64,000 bases of DNA from Denitratisoma sp. DHT3 (GTDB lineage: Bacteria > Pseudomonadota > Gammaproteobacteria > Burkholderiales > Rhodocyclaceae). Below, piece by piece: positions 36,572 to 44,156 of the stretch. The position numbers and the translations under genes are program-made. The number at the start of each line of letters is the position of its first letter. The stretch's first letter is position 1. The stretch spans positions 1,040,047-1,104,046 of the forward strand of contig NZ_CP020914.1 of the NCBI RefSeq assembly GCF_007833355.1, read 5' to 3'. The notes below the pieces were generated by a model that was not told the DNA's origin, searched no databases, and saw only the letters and a program-made list of their open reading frames with translations.

Positions 36572-36976
36572 CTAAAGCTGGATGGATGCCATGGCCCCGA
36601 AATATCCCCCCCCCCCACGCCCATACAAGACCGTTTCCCCAAGCACCTTTTTGTCAGCCTTGCGCACTACGGTGAAGTGCTCTCGCACCATAGTTAGCTC
36701 ATGGGATGGTTCACTCTGGCTCTTGATGAGCAATCGTCTTTCGTGTTTTAAAAGGTAGCTTGGCCCCAGCGCGTTCTCGCCCTGCGTAGGCCGATAGAAG
36801 TTGACCTGTCCCCATTGATTGAATTTGTCTGCTGACAACTTCACCGTCTCATACACCCTGATCCCACCGTCGATCGCACACAGGCGCCTCACTTCGGTAT
36901 CCACCGCCATCTGCGAGGACGTGGCACAGCCGGCAATTACCGGCAGGAGTACAAAAAACTTAAAAATAGGTTTCAT
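36572..36976 (-). CDS. Immunity-like lipoprotein L1, frameshifted at a G11 tract
   Basis: A lipoprotein with a diverged signal (lipobox IAGC, Cys17) and the conserved block EVRRLCAIDGGIRVYETVKL. An eleven-G run (36606-36616) shifts the frame so that translation ends at 36572 with YFGAMASIQL. With ten G the frame would continue DISGPWHPSSFSCPPVSE... to a stop at 36508-36510, matching the ends of L2-L5. The start is ATG 36976, with AGGAG upstream; the frame extends to 37051 but that part has no signal peptide. A switchable (phase-variable) gene is likely. Otherwise it is a fixed frameshift or a sequencing error in the homopolymer. Confidence 0.8.
   Translation of the reverse strand: MKPIFKFFVLLPVIAGCATSSQMAVDTEVRRLCAIDGGIRVYETVKLSADKFNQWGQVNFYRPTQGENALGPSYLLKHERRLLIKSQSEPSHELTMVREHFTVVRKADKKVLGETVLYGRGGGGYFGAMASIQL
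36606..36616 (-). repeat. G11 homopolymer (candidate phase-variation tract)
   Basis: Eleven C on the plus strand (G on the coding strand) within the conserved GRGGGD codons of L1. Sister genes have mixed codons here (for example CGTGGAGGTGGAGAT in L5). Loss of one G restores the family C-terminus. Confidence 0.85.
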
Positions 36977-37025
36977 GCTGCAATCTCCTGCTACATCGTT
37001 AAGTGTTTTGCATTCAGCATCACAT

Positions 37026-37211
37026 CCCCTTTGCATACTCATGAGCAGCATAGGGAGAGGACCCCATCTTCGTCAATATGACGAAAGCAATATGTGATTA
37101 TGAATGGCCGTTCCACTCAGTGGCCCCACTGTCTCCATCGAGTTTCCCATGCGGTTTTCCTGAGAAAAAATCCATGAGGCCAGTTGATGGAGGTCTCCCC
37201 CGAACCTCCAT
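37026..37211 (-). repeat. Module leader repeat, copy 3
   Basis: The third copy of the 187-bp repeat, with hairpin TGGAGGTC/AACCTCCA at 37188-37210 (one mismatch). It forms the region upstream of L1 and the 3' end of an RTX remnant, the same arrangement as copies 1 and 2. Confidence 0.8.
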
Positions 37212-37411
37212 ACAAGAGGTCGCTTTCCGCCCCGCCGTCCAGCAGTTCGTCCTTCGCGGCCGGGCCGCCGTTCCCTTCTCCGGCGTTGTAGGCATCAGTC
37301 AGCACCACCCGCTCATTCCCGTAGAGATTGTCGTTGCCTTCGCCGCCGAACAGAATGTGATCTCCGGTGCCACCTTGATGTTGCTGACCTTTCCCGGATT
37401 CAGCTCATGGT
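37117..37411 (-). pseudogene. Chimeric remnant of lipase and RTX genes
   Basis: Reading on the minus strand, a scrap of type II lipase core (ELNPGKVSNIK) is joined out of frame to RTX sequence (GGTGDHILFGGEGNDNLYGN, then ERVVLTDAYNAGEGNGG). The RTX part matches an internal stretch of the giant protein but lacks two blocks between repeats. It then ends in the leader repeat tail [18 protein letters not shown]. It marks the upstream edge of the array. Confidence 0.8.
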
Positions 37412-37548
37412 CGCCCCGACCCACGGAGCAAATGGAATGGACGCCTTTTACCCTGCGATCCCCTGCAGATCACACCCCGCATCGCGTCGTAAAGCTGCAC
37501 CGGCCGGTACAATGGCCGCCGCATTTGAAAAACCGAAACGAGATTGAG

Positions 37549-37896
37549 ATGAGCGTCACCCTCTACGGCATCAAGAATTGCAGCACCATGAAGAAAGCCC
37601 TCGACTGGTGCGAGGAACGAGGCATCCCCCACGCGTTCCACGACTACAAGAAACTGGGCGTGCCGCGCGAACGGCTGGTGGCGTGGTGCCAGGCGGTGGG
37701 CTGGAAAACGCTGGTGAACACCAAGGGCACCACATGGCGCAAGCTCAGCCCCGAGCAGCAGGACATCGCCACCCAGAGCGAGGCGGTGGCGCTGATGCTG
37801 GAACACCCCAGCCTGATCAAGCGCCCGGTGGTGGAAACCGACAGCCAATTGCTGGTGGGTTTCGACCCCGCCCTGTTCGCCGACTTCGTGAAATAA
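37549..37896 (+). CDS. ArsC/Spx-family protein (YffB-like)
   Basis: The 115-aa protein has a thioredoxin-like ArsC-family fold. It begins SVTLYGIKNCSTMKKALDW with a single active cysteine at residue 11, followed by GWKTLVNTKGTTWRKL and KRPVVETDSQLLVGF. This matches the YffB-type arsenate-reductase-related group, whose physiological role is uncertain (a glutathione-dependent thiol reductase is suspected). The start is ATG 37549; the frame continues upstream through the array scar but with no family residues. A possible -10 box TACAAT lies at 37508-37513. It is the first gene outside the array. Confidence 0.9.
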   Translation: MSVTLYGIKNCSTMKKALDWCEERGIPHAFHDYKKLGVPRERLVAWCQAVGWKTLVNTKGTTWRKLSPEQQDIATQSEAVALMLEHPSLIKRPVVETDSQLLVGFDPALFADFVK

Positions 37897-37932
37897 ACCT
37901 TAAAACCTCGGTCAGTCACAGAGGGCGCAGCC

Positions 37933-38784
37933 ATGGACACCATCCACCGTTTCCTGTTCGAGGACCTCGACATCCGCGGCGCCCTGGTGCGGTTGGGGCC
38001 GGCCTGGCGCGCGATGACGGCCGGGCGCGGCTATGCGCCGGTGGTGCGGGAACTGCTGGGGGAACTGGCGGCGGTCAGCGCCATCATCGGCAGCAATCTG
38101 AAAACGCCGGGACGACTCACCTTCCAGGTCCAGGGCCATGGCGCGGTGAGCCTGCTGGTGGTGGATTGCGACGAACGACTGCGCCTGCGCGGCGCGGCGC
38201 GGGCGCCGGCCGACCTCGCGCCGATGCCGGTGCCCCATCTGCTGGGCGACGGCCAACTGGTGCTGAGCCTGCAAACCCATGCAACCGGAGCGGCGCAACA
38301 GCCCTACCAGAGCTACGTGCCGCTGGAAGGCGAAACCCTGGCCGCCATTTTCGAGCACTACCTGGCCCAGTCCGAGCAGACGCCGGCGCGGCTCTGGCTT
38401 GCCGCCGACGGCGAGAATGCCTGCGGCCTGTTCCTGCAAAAGCTGCCCGAGACTGACCAGTGTGACCCCGACGGCTGGAACCGGGTGCAGCAACTGGCGG
38501 CCACGGTGCGCCCCGAGGAACTCGCCCTGCCGGCGGAAACCCTGCTGGGACGCCTCTTTCCCGAGGAGACGATCCGCCTGTTCGCGCCGGGTCCGGTGAG
38601 CTACCACAGCCCGCGCGACGAGGCCAAGGTGCTGGACATGCTGCGCGCACTGGGCCGTGAGGAATTGCGCTCGATCCTGGCCGAACGCGGCGAGATCCAC
38701 ATCCACGACGAAATCGGCAACCACGAATACCGCTTCGGCCCGGACGTGCTGGACCTGCTGTTCCCGCCGCCGACGCTGCACTGA
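37933..38784 (+). CDS. hslO: Hsp33-family chaperone lacking the redox cysteines
   Basis: A 283-aa homologue of HslO over its full length. The N-terminal domain has LSLQT and YQSYVPLEGETLAAIFEHYL, and the linker is followed by REELRSILAERGEI. Classical Hsp33 ends in a zinc-binding switch with CxC and CxxC. Here these positions read YHSPRD and HIHDEIGNHEYRF, so all four cysteines are gone; DNA reading confirms this. The three remaining cysteines are elsewhere. The protein cannot form the redox-sensing zinc centre, so it may be constitutively active, bind metal through histidines, or have another trigger. Its stop overlaps the next ATG. Confidence 0.9.
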   Translation: MDTIHRFLFEDLDIRGALVRLGPAWRAMTAGRGYAPVVRELLGELAAVSAIIGSNLKTPGRLTFQVQGHGAVSLLVVDCDERLRLRGAARAPADLAPMPVPHLLGDGQLVLSLQTHATGAAQQPYQSYVPLEGETLAAIFEHYLAQSEQTPARLWLAADGENACGLFLQKLPETDQCDPDGWNRVQQLAATVRPEELALPAETLLGRLFPEETIRLFAPGPVSYHSPRDEAKVLDMLRALGREELRSILAERGEIHIHDEIGNHEYRFGPDVLDLLFPPPTLH

Positions 38785-39542
38785 TGAACATCGAAATCAG
38801 CGAGGAAGCCGGGGTCCGCTACCTGCATTTCGGCTCCGACTGGGTGCAGGGCGCGATGCGCGTCGCCCGTCCCTGGTCCCTGGAACTGGAATACACCCGG
38901 GAGATGATGGCCTGCCTGCTGCTGCGGCCGGAATCGGAATGGCCCGGCTGGCCGAAGCGGGTGCTGCTGATCGGCCTGGGCGCGGCCTCGCTGACCAAAT
39001 TTCTCCATCGTCAACGACCGAGTGCGAAACTCACCGTGGTGGAGATCGCACCCGCCGTAGTGGCCGTGGCCCGGCAGCATTTCAAGCTGCCGGCGGAGGA
39101 CGAGCGCCTGCGCATCGTGGTCGGCGACGGCGCCGACTATGTGATGAAGGACGGCCGTCCCTTCGACCTGATCCTGGTCGACGGCTTCGACGCCCGCGCC
39201 CGCGCCGGCGTCCTCGACACCCTGCCCTTCTATCTCAACTGCCGCGCCAGGCTCTCGGAACGGGGACTCCTGGTGTGCAACCTGCTCAATCACCGCAAGA
39301 GCTACCAGACCAGCCTGGCGCTGCTGAGGGAAGCGTTCGACCAGCGCGCGCTGGCCTTTCCCTCCTGCGACAGCGGCAACATCATCGCCTTCGCCGCCCG
39401 CGGCGAACCGGTGCGCCAGTCCCTGGAAGAACTGCGCGCCTCTGCCCAGGCGCTGAAGACGGCCACCGGCCTCAACCTGCTGCCCACCCTGACCCGGCTG
39501 GAAAAATCCAGCACCTGCGGCGGTGGCGTGCTGTCGCTCTGA
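38784..39542 (+). CDS. Spermidine synthase-like methyltransferase-fold protein
   Basis: The 252-aa protein has a Rossmann fold. Motif I is VLLIGLGAASLTKFLH, the acidic loop is LTVVEIAPAVVAVA, VVGDGADYV follows, and the substrate strand is FDLILVDGFDARARAG. It resembles the short spermidine-synthase-family proteins common in proteobacteria, whose substrate is often unknown. The polyamine N-terminal domain is reduced, so true spermidine synthase activity is uncertain. The start overlaps hslO by 1 nt. Confidence 0.85.
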   Translation: MNIEISEEAGVRYLHFGSDWVQGAMRVARPWSLELEYTREMMACLLLRPESEWPGWPKRVLLIGLGAASLTKFLHRQRPSAKLTVVEIAPAVVAVARQHFKLPAEDERLRIVVGDGADYVMKDGRPFDLILVDGFDARARAGVLDTLPFYLNCRARLSERGLLVCNLLNHRKSYQTSLALLREAFDQRALAFPSCDSGNIIAFAARGEPVRQSLEELRASAQALKTATGLNLLPTLTRLEKSSTCGGGVLSL

Positions 39543-39558
39543 AGCGGCGCCGCCGACG

Positions 39559-39975
39559 ATGGACGCTCCGCCGCTCTGGCAGCTCTGGGTGGACGGCACC
39601 GCCCTGCCCAATCCGGGACACATCGGCCTCGGCATCCTGCTGGTCTCGCCCGACGCGGAAATACGGACCCACTCCCGCGCCACGAACCGCGTCGGCTGCA
39701 ACAACGAAGCGGAACTGCGCGCCCTCCACGCCGGCCTGGAACTCGCCCGCGACGCCGGTGCCCGCCGGCTGCTGGCGATCAGCGACAGCGACTTCGCCGT
39801 GCGCCACGTGCTGGGGCAACAGACCACCCGCGTGGCCCGCCTGGTGCCATTGATCGAAGCGGTGCAAGCGCTGCTGCCGGAGTTCATCGACTGCGAACTG
39901 CGCTGGGTTCCGCGCCACCGCAACCAGGAAGCCGACCGCCTGGCGCGGGCCGCCGTGGGGCTGGAACAGAAGTAG
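39559..39975 (+). CDS. RNase HI-family protein
   Basis: The 138-aa protein has an RNase H fold. The acidic residues are D in LWVDGTALPNPGHIG, E in NNEAELRALHAGLE, D in AISDSDFAV and D in RHRNQEADRLARA. These form the family's metal-binding set. The start is ATG 39559, 16 nt after the preceding stop; the frame continues upstream over that gene. It is a short RNase HI-like protein (RnhA-related family), probably acting on RNA-DNA hybrids. Confidence 0.88.
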   Translation: MDAPPLWQLWVDGTALPNPGHIGLGILLVSPDAEIRTHSRATNRVGCNNEAELRALHAGLELARDAGARRLLAISDSDFAVRHVLGQQTTRVARLVPLIEAVQALLPEFIDCELRWVPRHRNQEADRLARAAVGLEQK

Positions 39976-39992
39976 CAGCCCCCCTCACCCTG

Positions 39993-40050
39993 TCCCTCTC
40001 CCACGAGGGACTACCGTATGCACACAAGTTTGTACTCCCCCTTGAAGGGG
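39993..40050 (+). repeat. Left 58-bp inverted repeat flanking hipBA
   Basis: It matches the reverse complement of 41779-41836 over its whole length with few differences, sharing CTACCGTATGCACACAAGTT and GTACTCCCCCTTGAAGGGG. It contains small palindromes (CTCCC...GGGAG). Between it and hipB (40051-40149) is AT-rich DNA that probably holds the promoter. Confidence 0.85.
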
Positions 40051-40149
40051 GGAGCGCCGGGGCATGGTTGATTTGCTACCTTAGTCACCAAGGAGGCTTG
40101 AACTAATATAACGTTTACCAGAATTACCTATCATGATAAATTTTATGTA

Positions 40150-40515
40150 ATGTCAAAATCCTCCATCGCCCTCTCGTCGGTCCCGCCCCAAGCGCTTGCC
40201 GCACTGCAGACGCTGGGCGAGCACCTGGCGTTGGCCCGCCTGCGGCGCAAGGAGTCCCAGCGCCAATGGGCCGCCCGTTTAGGCGTTTCGGTGCCGACGC
40301 TCATCCGCCTGGAGAAGGGCGACCCCTCGGTGAGCATGGGGGTATACGCCTCGGCGCTCTGGCTGCTCGGACTGTCGGACGGGCTCGCCGAACTTGCCGA
40401 CCCAGCCAAGGATATGCGGGCGATCGAGGCCGACGTTCGACAGGCCAGCCGGCTGCGTGTCGCCCGTGCACGGGCTTCCGGGATGGCGCGGCTCGCCAGG
40501 AAAAAGGAGGACTGA
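40150..40515 (+). CDS. hipB: HipB-like antitoxin (HTH regulator)
   Basis: The 121-aa protein has an XRE-type HTH at residues 20-75 (LALARLRRKESQRQWAARLG, then VSVPTLIRLEKGD). It precedes a HipA kinase gene by 2 nt. Antitoxins of this type bind HipA and repress their own operon. The C-terminal basic tail (RVARARASGMARLARKKED) is longer than the HTH core. The AT-rich upstream segment 40080-40149 is the likely operator/promoter. Confidence 0.88.
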   Translation: MSKSSIALSSVPPQALAALQTLGEHLALARLRRKESQRQWAARLGVSVPTLIRLEKGDPSVSMGVYASALWLLGLSDGLAELADPAKDMRAIEADVRQASRLRVARARASGMARLARKKED

Positions 40516-40517
40516 AT

Positions 40518-41735
40518 TTGCGCGCCGCCCCCTCGGACACGTCCTATCTCTGGTTTCTCGGCAACCCCGGCGTCCCGACCCTCGTGGGCGAGCTGAACCT
40601 CGTCATGAGCCGGCGCGGGGTTTCGCTCAAGTACGCCGAGTCCTGGATCAAGGCCGGCTTCCCACTGAGTGAGGATCTGCCGCTCACCGACCTGGAGCAC
40701 CTCCCCCAGGAAAAGGATACGGCCGCCGGCGCGGTGGATGACGCCCGCCCCGACCGGTGGGGGGAACGGGTCATCCGCCTCCTCGACCGTCCGCCCCGGC
40801 TCTCCCTCCTGGAGTACCTCTATTACGCTGGTGATGATCGTTTCGGTGCCCTGGGGGTATCCCGGTCCGAAGCGGTCTATCAGCCCCGGGAGATCGGCCC
40901 CTTGCCCAAGATTGCGGATGTCGATGCAGTCCACGAGGTGGTGCGCCGGGTGTTGGCCCAGGAGCCGGTCGATGCGCGCCAGAAGCGCCTGATCGTCCCC
41001 GGGGTCACCATGGGAGGCGCCCGCCCCAAGGCGCTGTTCCAACTGAACGGCGAGGAGTGGGTGCTTAAATTCGCCGAGGAAGACCGCCCCGCCGAACCCC
41101 TGATGGAACATGCGGCGATGACCCTCGCGGCCCAAGCCGGCATTACCGTTGCCGAGACCCGGCCCATCCCCTTCAAGACCGGAATTGCCCTGGCCATCCG
41201 CCGATTCGACCGTGTCGCCGGCCGGCGACTGCACGCACTCTCGGCCAATGTCGCCCTGCGGGCCGCCGGCGCCGAACTCTCCTACCCCAACCTGGCCTTG
41301 CTCCTGCGGCGGCGCGGCCCCGTCGAACTGCACCGGAAGCAGATGCGGGAGCTGTTCCGGCGCCTGGTATTCAACATCCTCATCGACAACACCGACGACC
41401 ACGAGAAGAACCATGTGATCCTGGTCCGGGAGGACCAGCAGTACGTCCTGGCGCCGGCCTTCGACGTCCTGCCCATCGGGCAGTCCCTGGGCTGCCAGTC
41501 GCTGGTGGTCGGGGAGCGGGGAGCGGAATCGACCATCGAGAATGCGCTTTCTGCGGCGATCCAGTATTGGCTCACGCCCCAAGACGCCCTGACCGAAGCC
41601 CGCCAGGTCGCCCGGGTGGTCCAGGGCTGGCAGCCCCACTTTGCCGCCCAGGGATTACCTCAGACCACCCTCGAAGAGTTGGCCCAACATATCGACAGGC
41701 CCTTCCTGCAAGACCAGCGCCAGGCCCTTCGATAG
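40518..41735 (+). CDS. hipA: HipA-family serine/threonine kinase toxin
   Basis: The 405-aa protein has an N-terminal HipA domain and a C-terminal kinase fold: the loop GGARPKALF, catalytic NTDDHEKNH and metal-binding APAFDVLP. Classical HipA phosphorylates glutamyl-tRNA synthetase and causes dormancy; the target here is not shown. The start is TTG 40518, with AAGGAGG at 40504-40510, 2 nt after hipB; earlier in-frame starts lie inside hipB. The operon is enclosed by inverted repeats, suggesting acquisition as a unit. Confidence 0.9.
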   Translation: MRAAPSDTSYLWFLGNPGVPTLVGELNLVMSRRGVSLKYAESWIKAGFPLSEDLPLTDLEHLPQEKDTAAGAVDDARPDRWGERVIRLLDRPPRLSLLEYLYYAGDDRFGALGVSRSEAVYQPREIGPLPKIADVDAVHEVVRRVLAQEPVDARQKRLIVPGVTMGGARPKALFQLNGEEWVLKFAEEDRPAEPLMEHAAMTLAAQAGITVAETRPIPFKTGIALAIRRFDRVAGRRLHALSANVALRAAGAELSYPNLALLLRRRGPVELHRKQMRELFRRLVFNILIDNTDDHEKNHVILVREDQQYVLAPAFDVLPIGQSLGCQSLVVGERGAESTIENALSAAIQYWLTPQDALTEARQVARVVQGWQPHFAAQGLPQTTLEELAQHIDRPFLQDQRQALR

Positions 41736-41778
41736 CGGGTACGGTGGCTTGAAGGGGGGATTGTGCTGCCGGCTCTCT

Positions 41779-41836
41779 CCCCTTCAAGGGGGAGTACGAA
41801 CTTGTGTGCATACGGTAGCCCACGAGGGGAGAGGGA
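41779..41836 (-). repeat. Right 58-bp inverted repeat flanking hipBA
   Basis: The reverse complement of the 39993-40050 repeat. It starts 43 nt after the hipA stop. The whole stretch 41736-42164 has no gene: it holds this repeat, a C/G-rich palindromic stretch (41865-41960) and the dispersed repeat copy at 42017-42157. Confidence 0.85.
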
Positions 41837-42016
41837 ACCTGCTGCACCGACCGTCGCAAGAACTCTCCCTCTCCCCGCGTGGGGCGGAGGCGGGGTTTCG
41901 TGGAGCGTGCTCCGCGCCGCCACAGCCGACCGTGGGGCGCGGAGCGAGGTCGGGGTGAGGGGGCTGGTTTCCGCCACGCCGCTCCGGAGGATGGCGAAGA
42001 GATGGAATACCGAAAA

Positions 42017-42157
42017 AGCTTTTCCGCCGCGCCGCCGCAAGGAAAAGCGGCACGCGGCGAAGCCGCAACGCATCGGTGCCGCCACAGCGTTCCCCGTAAC
42101 TTCGAGCGCAGCGAGCAAATGAGAACCCCCCGGAGGGGGGCGAAGGGGGGCGAACCT
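42017..42157 (-). repeat. Dispersed intergenic repeat, copy 2
   Basis: The inverted counterpart of 1989-2130, with the same order of blocks when read on the minus strand (GTTCGCCCCC, CTCCGGGGGGTTC, GCTGCGCTCGAA, ACGGGGAACGCTGTGGC, GCGTGCCGCTTTTCCTTG). It lies just downstream of the recD stop. Confidence 0.7.
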
Positions 42158-42164
42158 ACATTCC

Positions 42165-44156
42165 TCAGATTTTTCCCGCCAACCCCGAATAACGCTCGAT
42201 GCGCTTGCGGCAGGCCTCGCGCAGGGCCGCTTCGCCGGCCCACAGCCGCACCGAGCGTTTGGCCCGCGTCACCGCGGTATAGACCAGTTCGCGGGTCACC
42301 AGGGGCGAGGGCTGGTCGGGCAGGGCCAGCAGCACGGCGTCGAACTCGGAGCCCTGGCTCTTGTGCACCGTCAATGCCCAGGCGGGATCGCAGGCCGGCA
42401 GGCGCTGCGGCGCCACGGCGCGCAGGTCACCCGCTTCCCCTTCGAACCAGACCCTCAGTTCGCCGCTTTGCGGGTCCGGCGCGGCGATGCCGATGTCGCC
42501 GTTGAACAGGCCCAGGGCGTAGTCGTTGGCCGCGACCATCACCGGCCGACCGGCGTACCAGGGCTGGCGCGCGCCGTGGCCCAGACTTTGCGTTTGCGCC
42601 AGCGCCCGTTCGATGGCGGCATTGAACCGCTCCACGCCCCAGGGGCCGCGGCGATGGGCGGCGAGCAGGCGGAAGGCGGCGAAGCGCCGGTGCAGTTCCT
42701 GCGCCGATGCACCGGCGCGCACCGCTTCCAGGTAGGGTTCGTAACCCGCCAGGGCTGCCGCGACGACGCCGGCCGGGTCGGGCGCGGATTGCCATTGCAG
42801 TTCCTCCGCCACGCTTTCCCGATCCGCCGCTTGCAGCAGCGCGACGGCACCGGCGCCATCGCCGTCGCGCAGACAACGGGCCAGACGGCCGATACCAGCC
42901 TCGTCGCCGAAGCGGAAGCTGTGGCTCAACTGGGCGAAACCGGGCGCCAGCACACCGCCGGCGGCGGCGCTCAGGCACAGATCGGCGAACACCGCGCCCG
43001 CCTCCACCGAGGCGAGCTGGTCGCGGTCGCCCAGCAGCACCAGGCGCGCGCCGGGCGGCAAGGCGGCGAGCAGACGCTGCATCAGGGTCAGATCGACCAT
43101 CGACGCCTCGTCCACCACCAGCACGTCCAGCGGCAGCGGATGACCGGCGTGATGGCGGCTGCCGCCGTCGGGGCGCAGCCCCAGCAGGCGATGCAGCGTG
43201 CCGGCCCGCTCGGGAATCGCCGCCGCCACGGCCGGCGCCAGCGGCAGGCGGGCGCGGGCCTGGCGCACCGCCTCCTGCATCCGCGCCGCCGCCTTGCCGG
43301 TCGGCGCCGCCAGTTGAATGCGCGGCGCCGCACCACCGGCAGTCCCCCCTGCCGCCCCATCCGGCCATTGCTCGACGATCAGCGCCAGCAGCGCCGCCAG
43401 CGTCGTGGTCTTGCCGGTGCCGGGGCCGCCGGAGATCACCGTCACGGCGCTGCGCGTGGCCTGGGCCGCCGCCTCGCGCTGGCCCCGGCTGGCCTCGGCA
43501 TCGCCGAAGATGCGGGCGAGACCGGCTTCCAGCACGGCGGCGTCGACGGCCGGCGCATGGCGCATGCGCGCCGCCAGATCGGCCGCCACCCGCAGCTCGT
43601 GGTGCCAGTGCCGCGCCAGATAGAGGCGATGGCCATCGAGCACCATGGGGCGGTCCACGACGTGCGCGCCCCCCCCAAGGAAAGTCTGCCCAAGTGGATT
43701 CCGTTCGGGCTGAGCCTGTCGAAGCCCCTGATTGACAAAGGGACGCACTTCGACAGGCTCAGTGCGAACGGACTTAGTCAGTGTTTCCCTGATTCGGCTA
43801 GGCGGCGCACTCACCGCCGCAGCCTTGCCGCAAGCGGGATGGGCCGCCAGGGCGCGGCGCCAGGGTTCCAGGGCGGGCGCCAGGCGGGCCGGATCGAAGG
43901 GCAGCGGCCGCCCCGCCAGCAGCGCCAGGTCGACGCAGACATGGCCGGCGCCGGCCAGATGGCACAGCAGCGCGGCGGCGAGGACCGCCAGCGCCGCATC
44001 CTCATCCTCCCCGCCGCCCGCCATGCCCCTCTCCCGGCCCCAGGCCGCCACGGCGCGGGCGAAGTGGAAGCCGACGGGCTCCAGGGCGCCCTGCCGGCAC
44101 AGGGTTTCCAGACGCGCCAGTTCGCGGCGCGGCGCGGACACGGTCGAGGCGTTCAT
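42165..44156 (-). CDS. recD: Exodeoxyribonuclease V subunit alpha (RecD)
   Basis: The 663-aa helicase subunit of RecBCD. The Walker A motif is VISGGPGTGKTTTL, and the Walker B region is LDVLVVDEASMVDLTLM. Motif III is LVLLGDRDQLASVEAG, and the C-terminal motifs are TVHKSQGSEFDAVLLAL and ELVYTAVTRAK. The start ATG 44156 overlaps the recB stop. Between the N-terminal domain and the helicase core (about residues 120-165) is an in-frame insert, SVRTEPVEV...QGLRQAQPER, encoded by a REP-type palindrome pair. It sits in a poorly conserved linker, so the enzyme may still work. Confidence 0.93.
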   Translation of the reverse strand: MNASTVSAPRRELARLETLCRQGALEPVGFHFARAVAAWGRERGMAGGGEDEDAALAVLAAALLCHLAGAGHVCVDLALLAGRPLPFDPARLAPALEPWRRALAAHPACGKAAAVSAPPSRIRETLTKSVRTEPVEVRPFVNQGLRQAQPERNPLGQTFLGGGAHVVDRPMVLDGHRLYLARHWHHELRVAADLAARMRHAPAVDAAVLEAGLARIFGDAEASRGQREAAAQATRSAVTVISGGPGTGKTTTLAALLALIVEQWPDGAAGGTAGGAAPRIQLAAPTGKAAARMQEAVRQARARLPLAPAVAAAIPERAGTLHRLLGLRPDGGSRHHAGHPLPLDVLVVDEASMVDLTLMQRLLAALPPGARLVLLGDRDQLASVEAGAVFADLCLSAAAGGVLAPGFAQLSHSFRFGDEAGIGRLARCLRDGDGAGAVALLQAADRESVAEELQWQSAPDPAGVVAAALAGYEPYLEAVRAGASAQELHRRFAAFRLLAAHRRGPWGVERFNAAIERALAQTQSLGHGARQPWYAGRPVMVAANDYALGLFNGDIGIAAPDPQSGELRVWFEGEAGDLRAVAPQRLPACDPAWALTVHKSQGSEFDAVLLALPDQPSPLVTRELVYTAVTRAKRSVRLWAGEAALREACRKRIERYSGLAGKI
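43703..43769. repeat. REP-type palindrome pair inside recD
   Basis: Two inverted arms, GTTCGGGCTGAGCCTGTCGA (43703 onward) and its near reverse complement ending at 43769 (TCGACAGGCTCAGTGCGAAC). Each arm has its own small hairpin, and a spacer of about 12 nt separates them. This GAGCCTGTCGAAG type is a common intergenic REP in betaproteobacteria; here it is translated in frame. Confidence 0.88.

Noticed and set aside
12430..37411. Type I or type VI secretion genes belonging to the array
   Set aside because: No ABC exporter, membrane-fusion, TolC, VgrG, Hcp or PAAR gene was found; the export route of the lipases stays inferred from RTX features only.
37412..37548. Strong promoter for the ArsC-like gene
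   Set aside because: TACAAT at 37508 is a fair -10 box but no convincing -35 lies at the right distance, so it is mentioned only with the gene.
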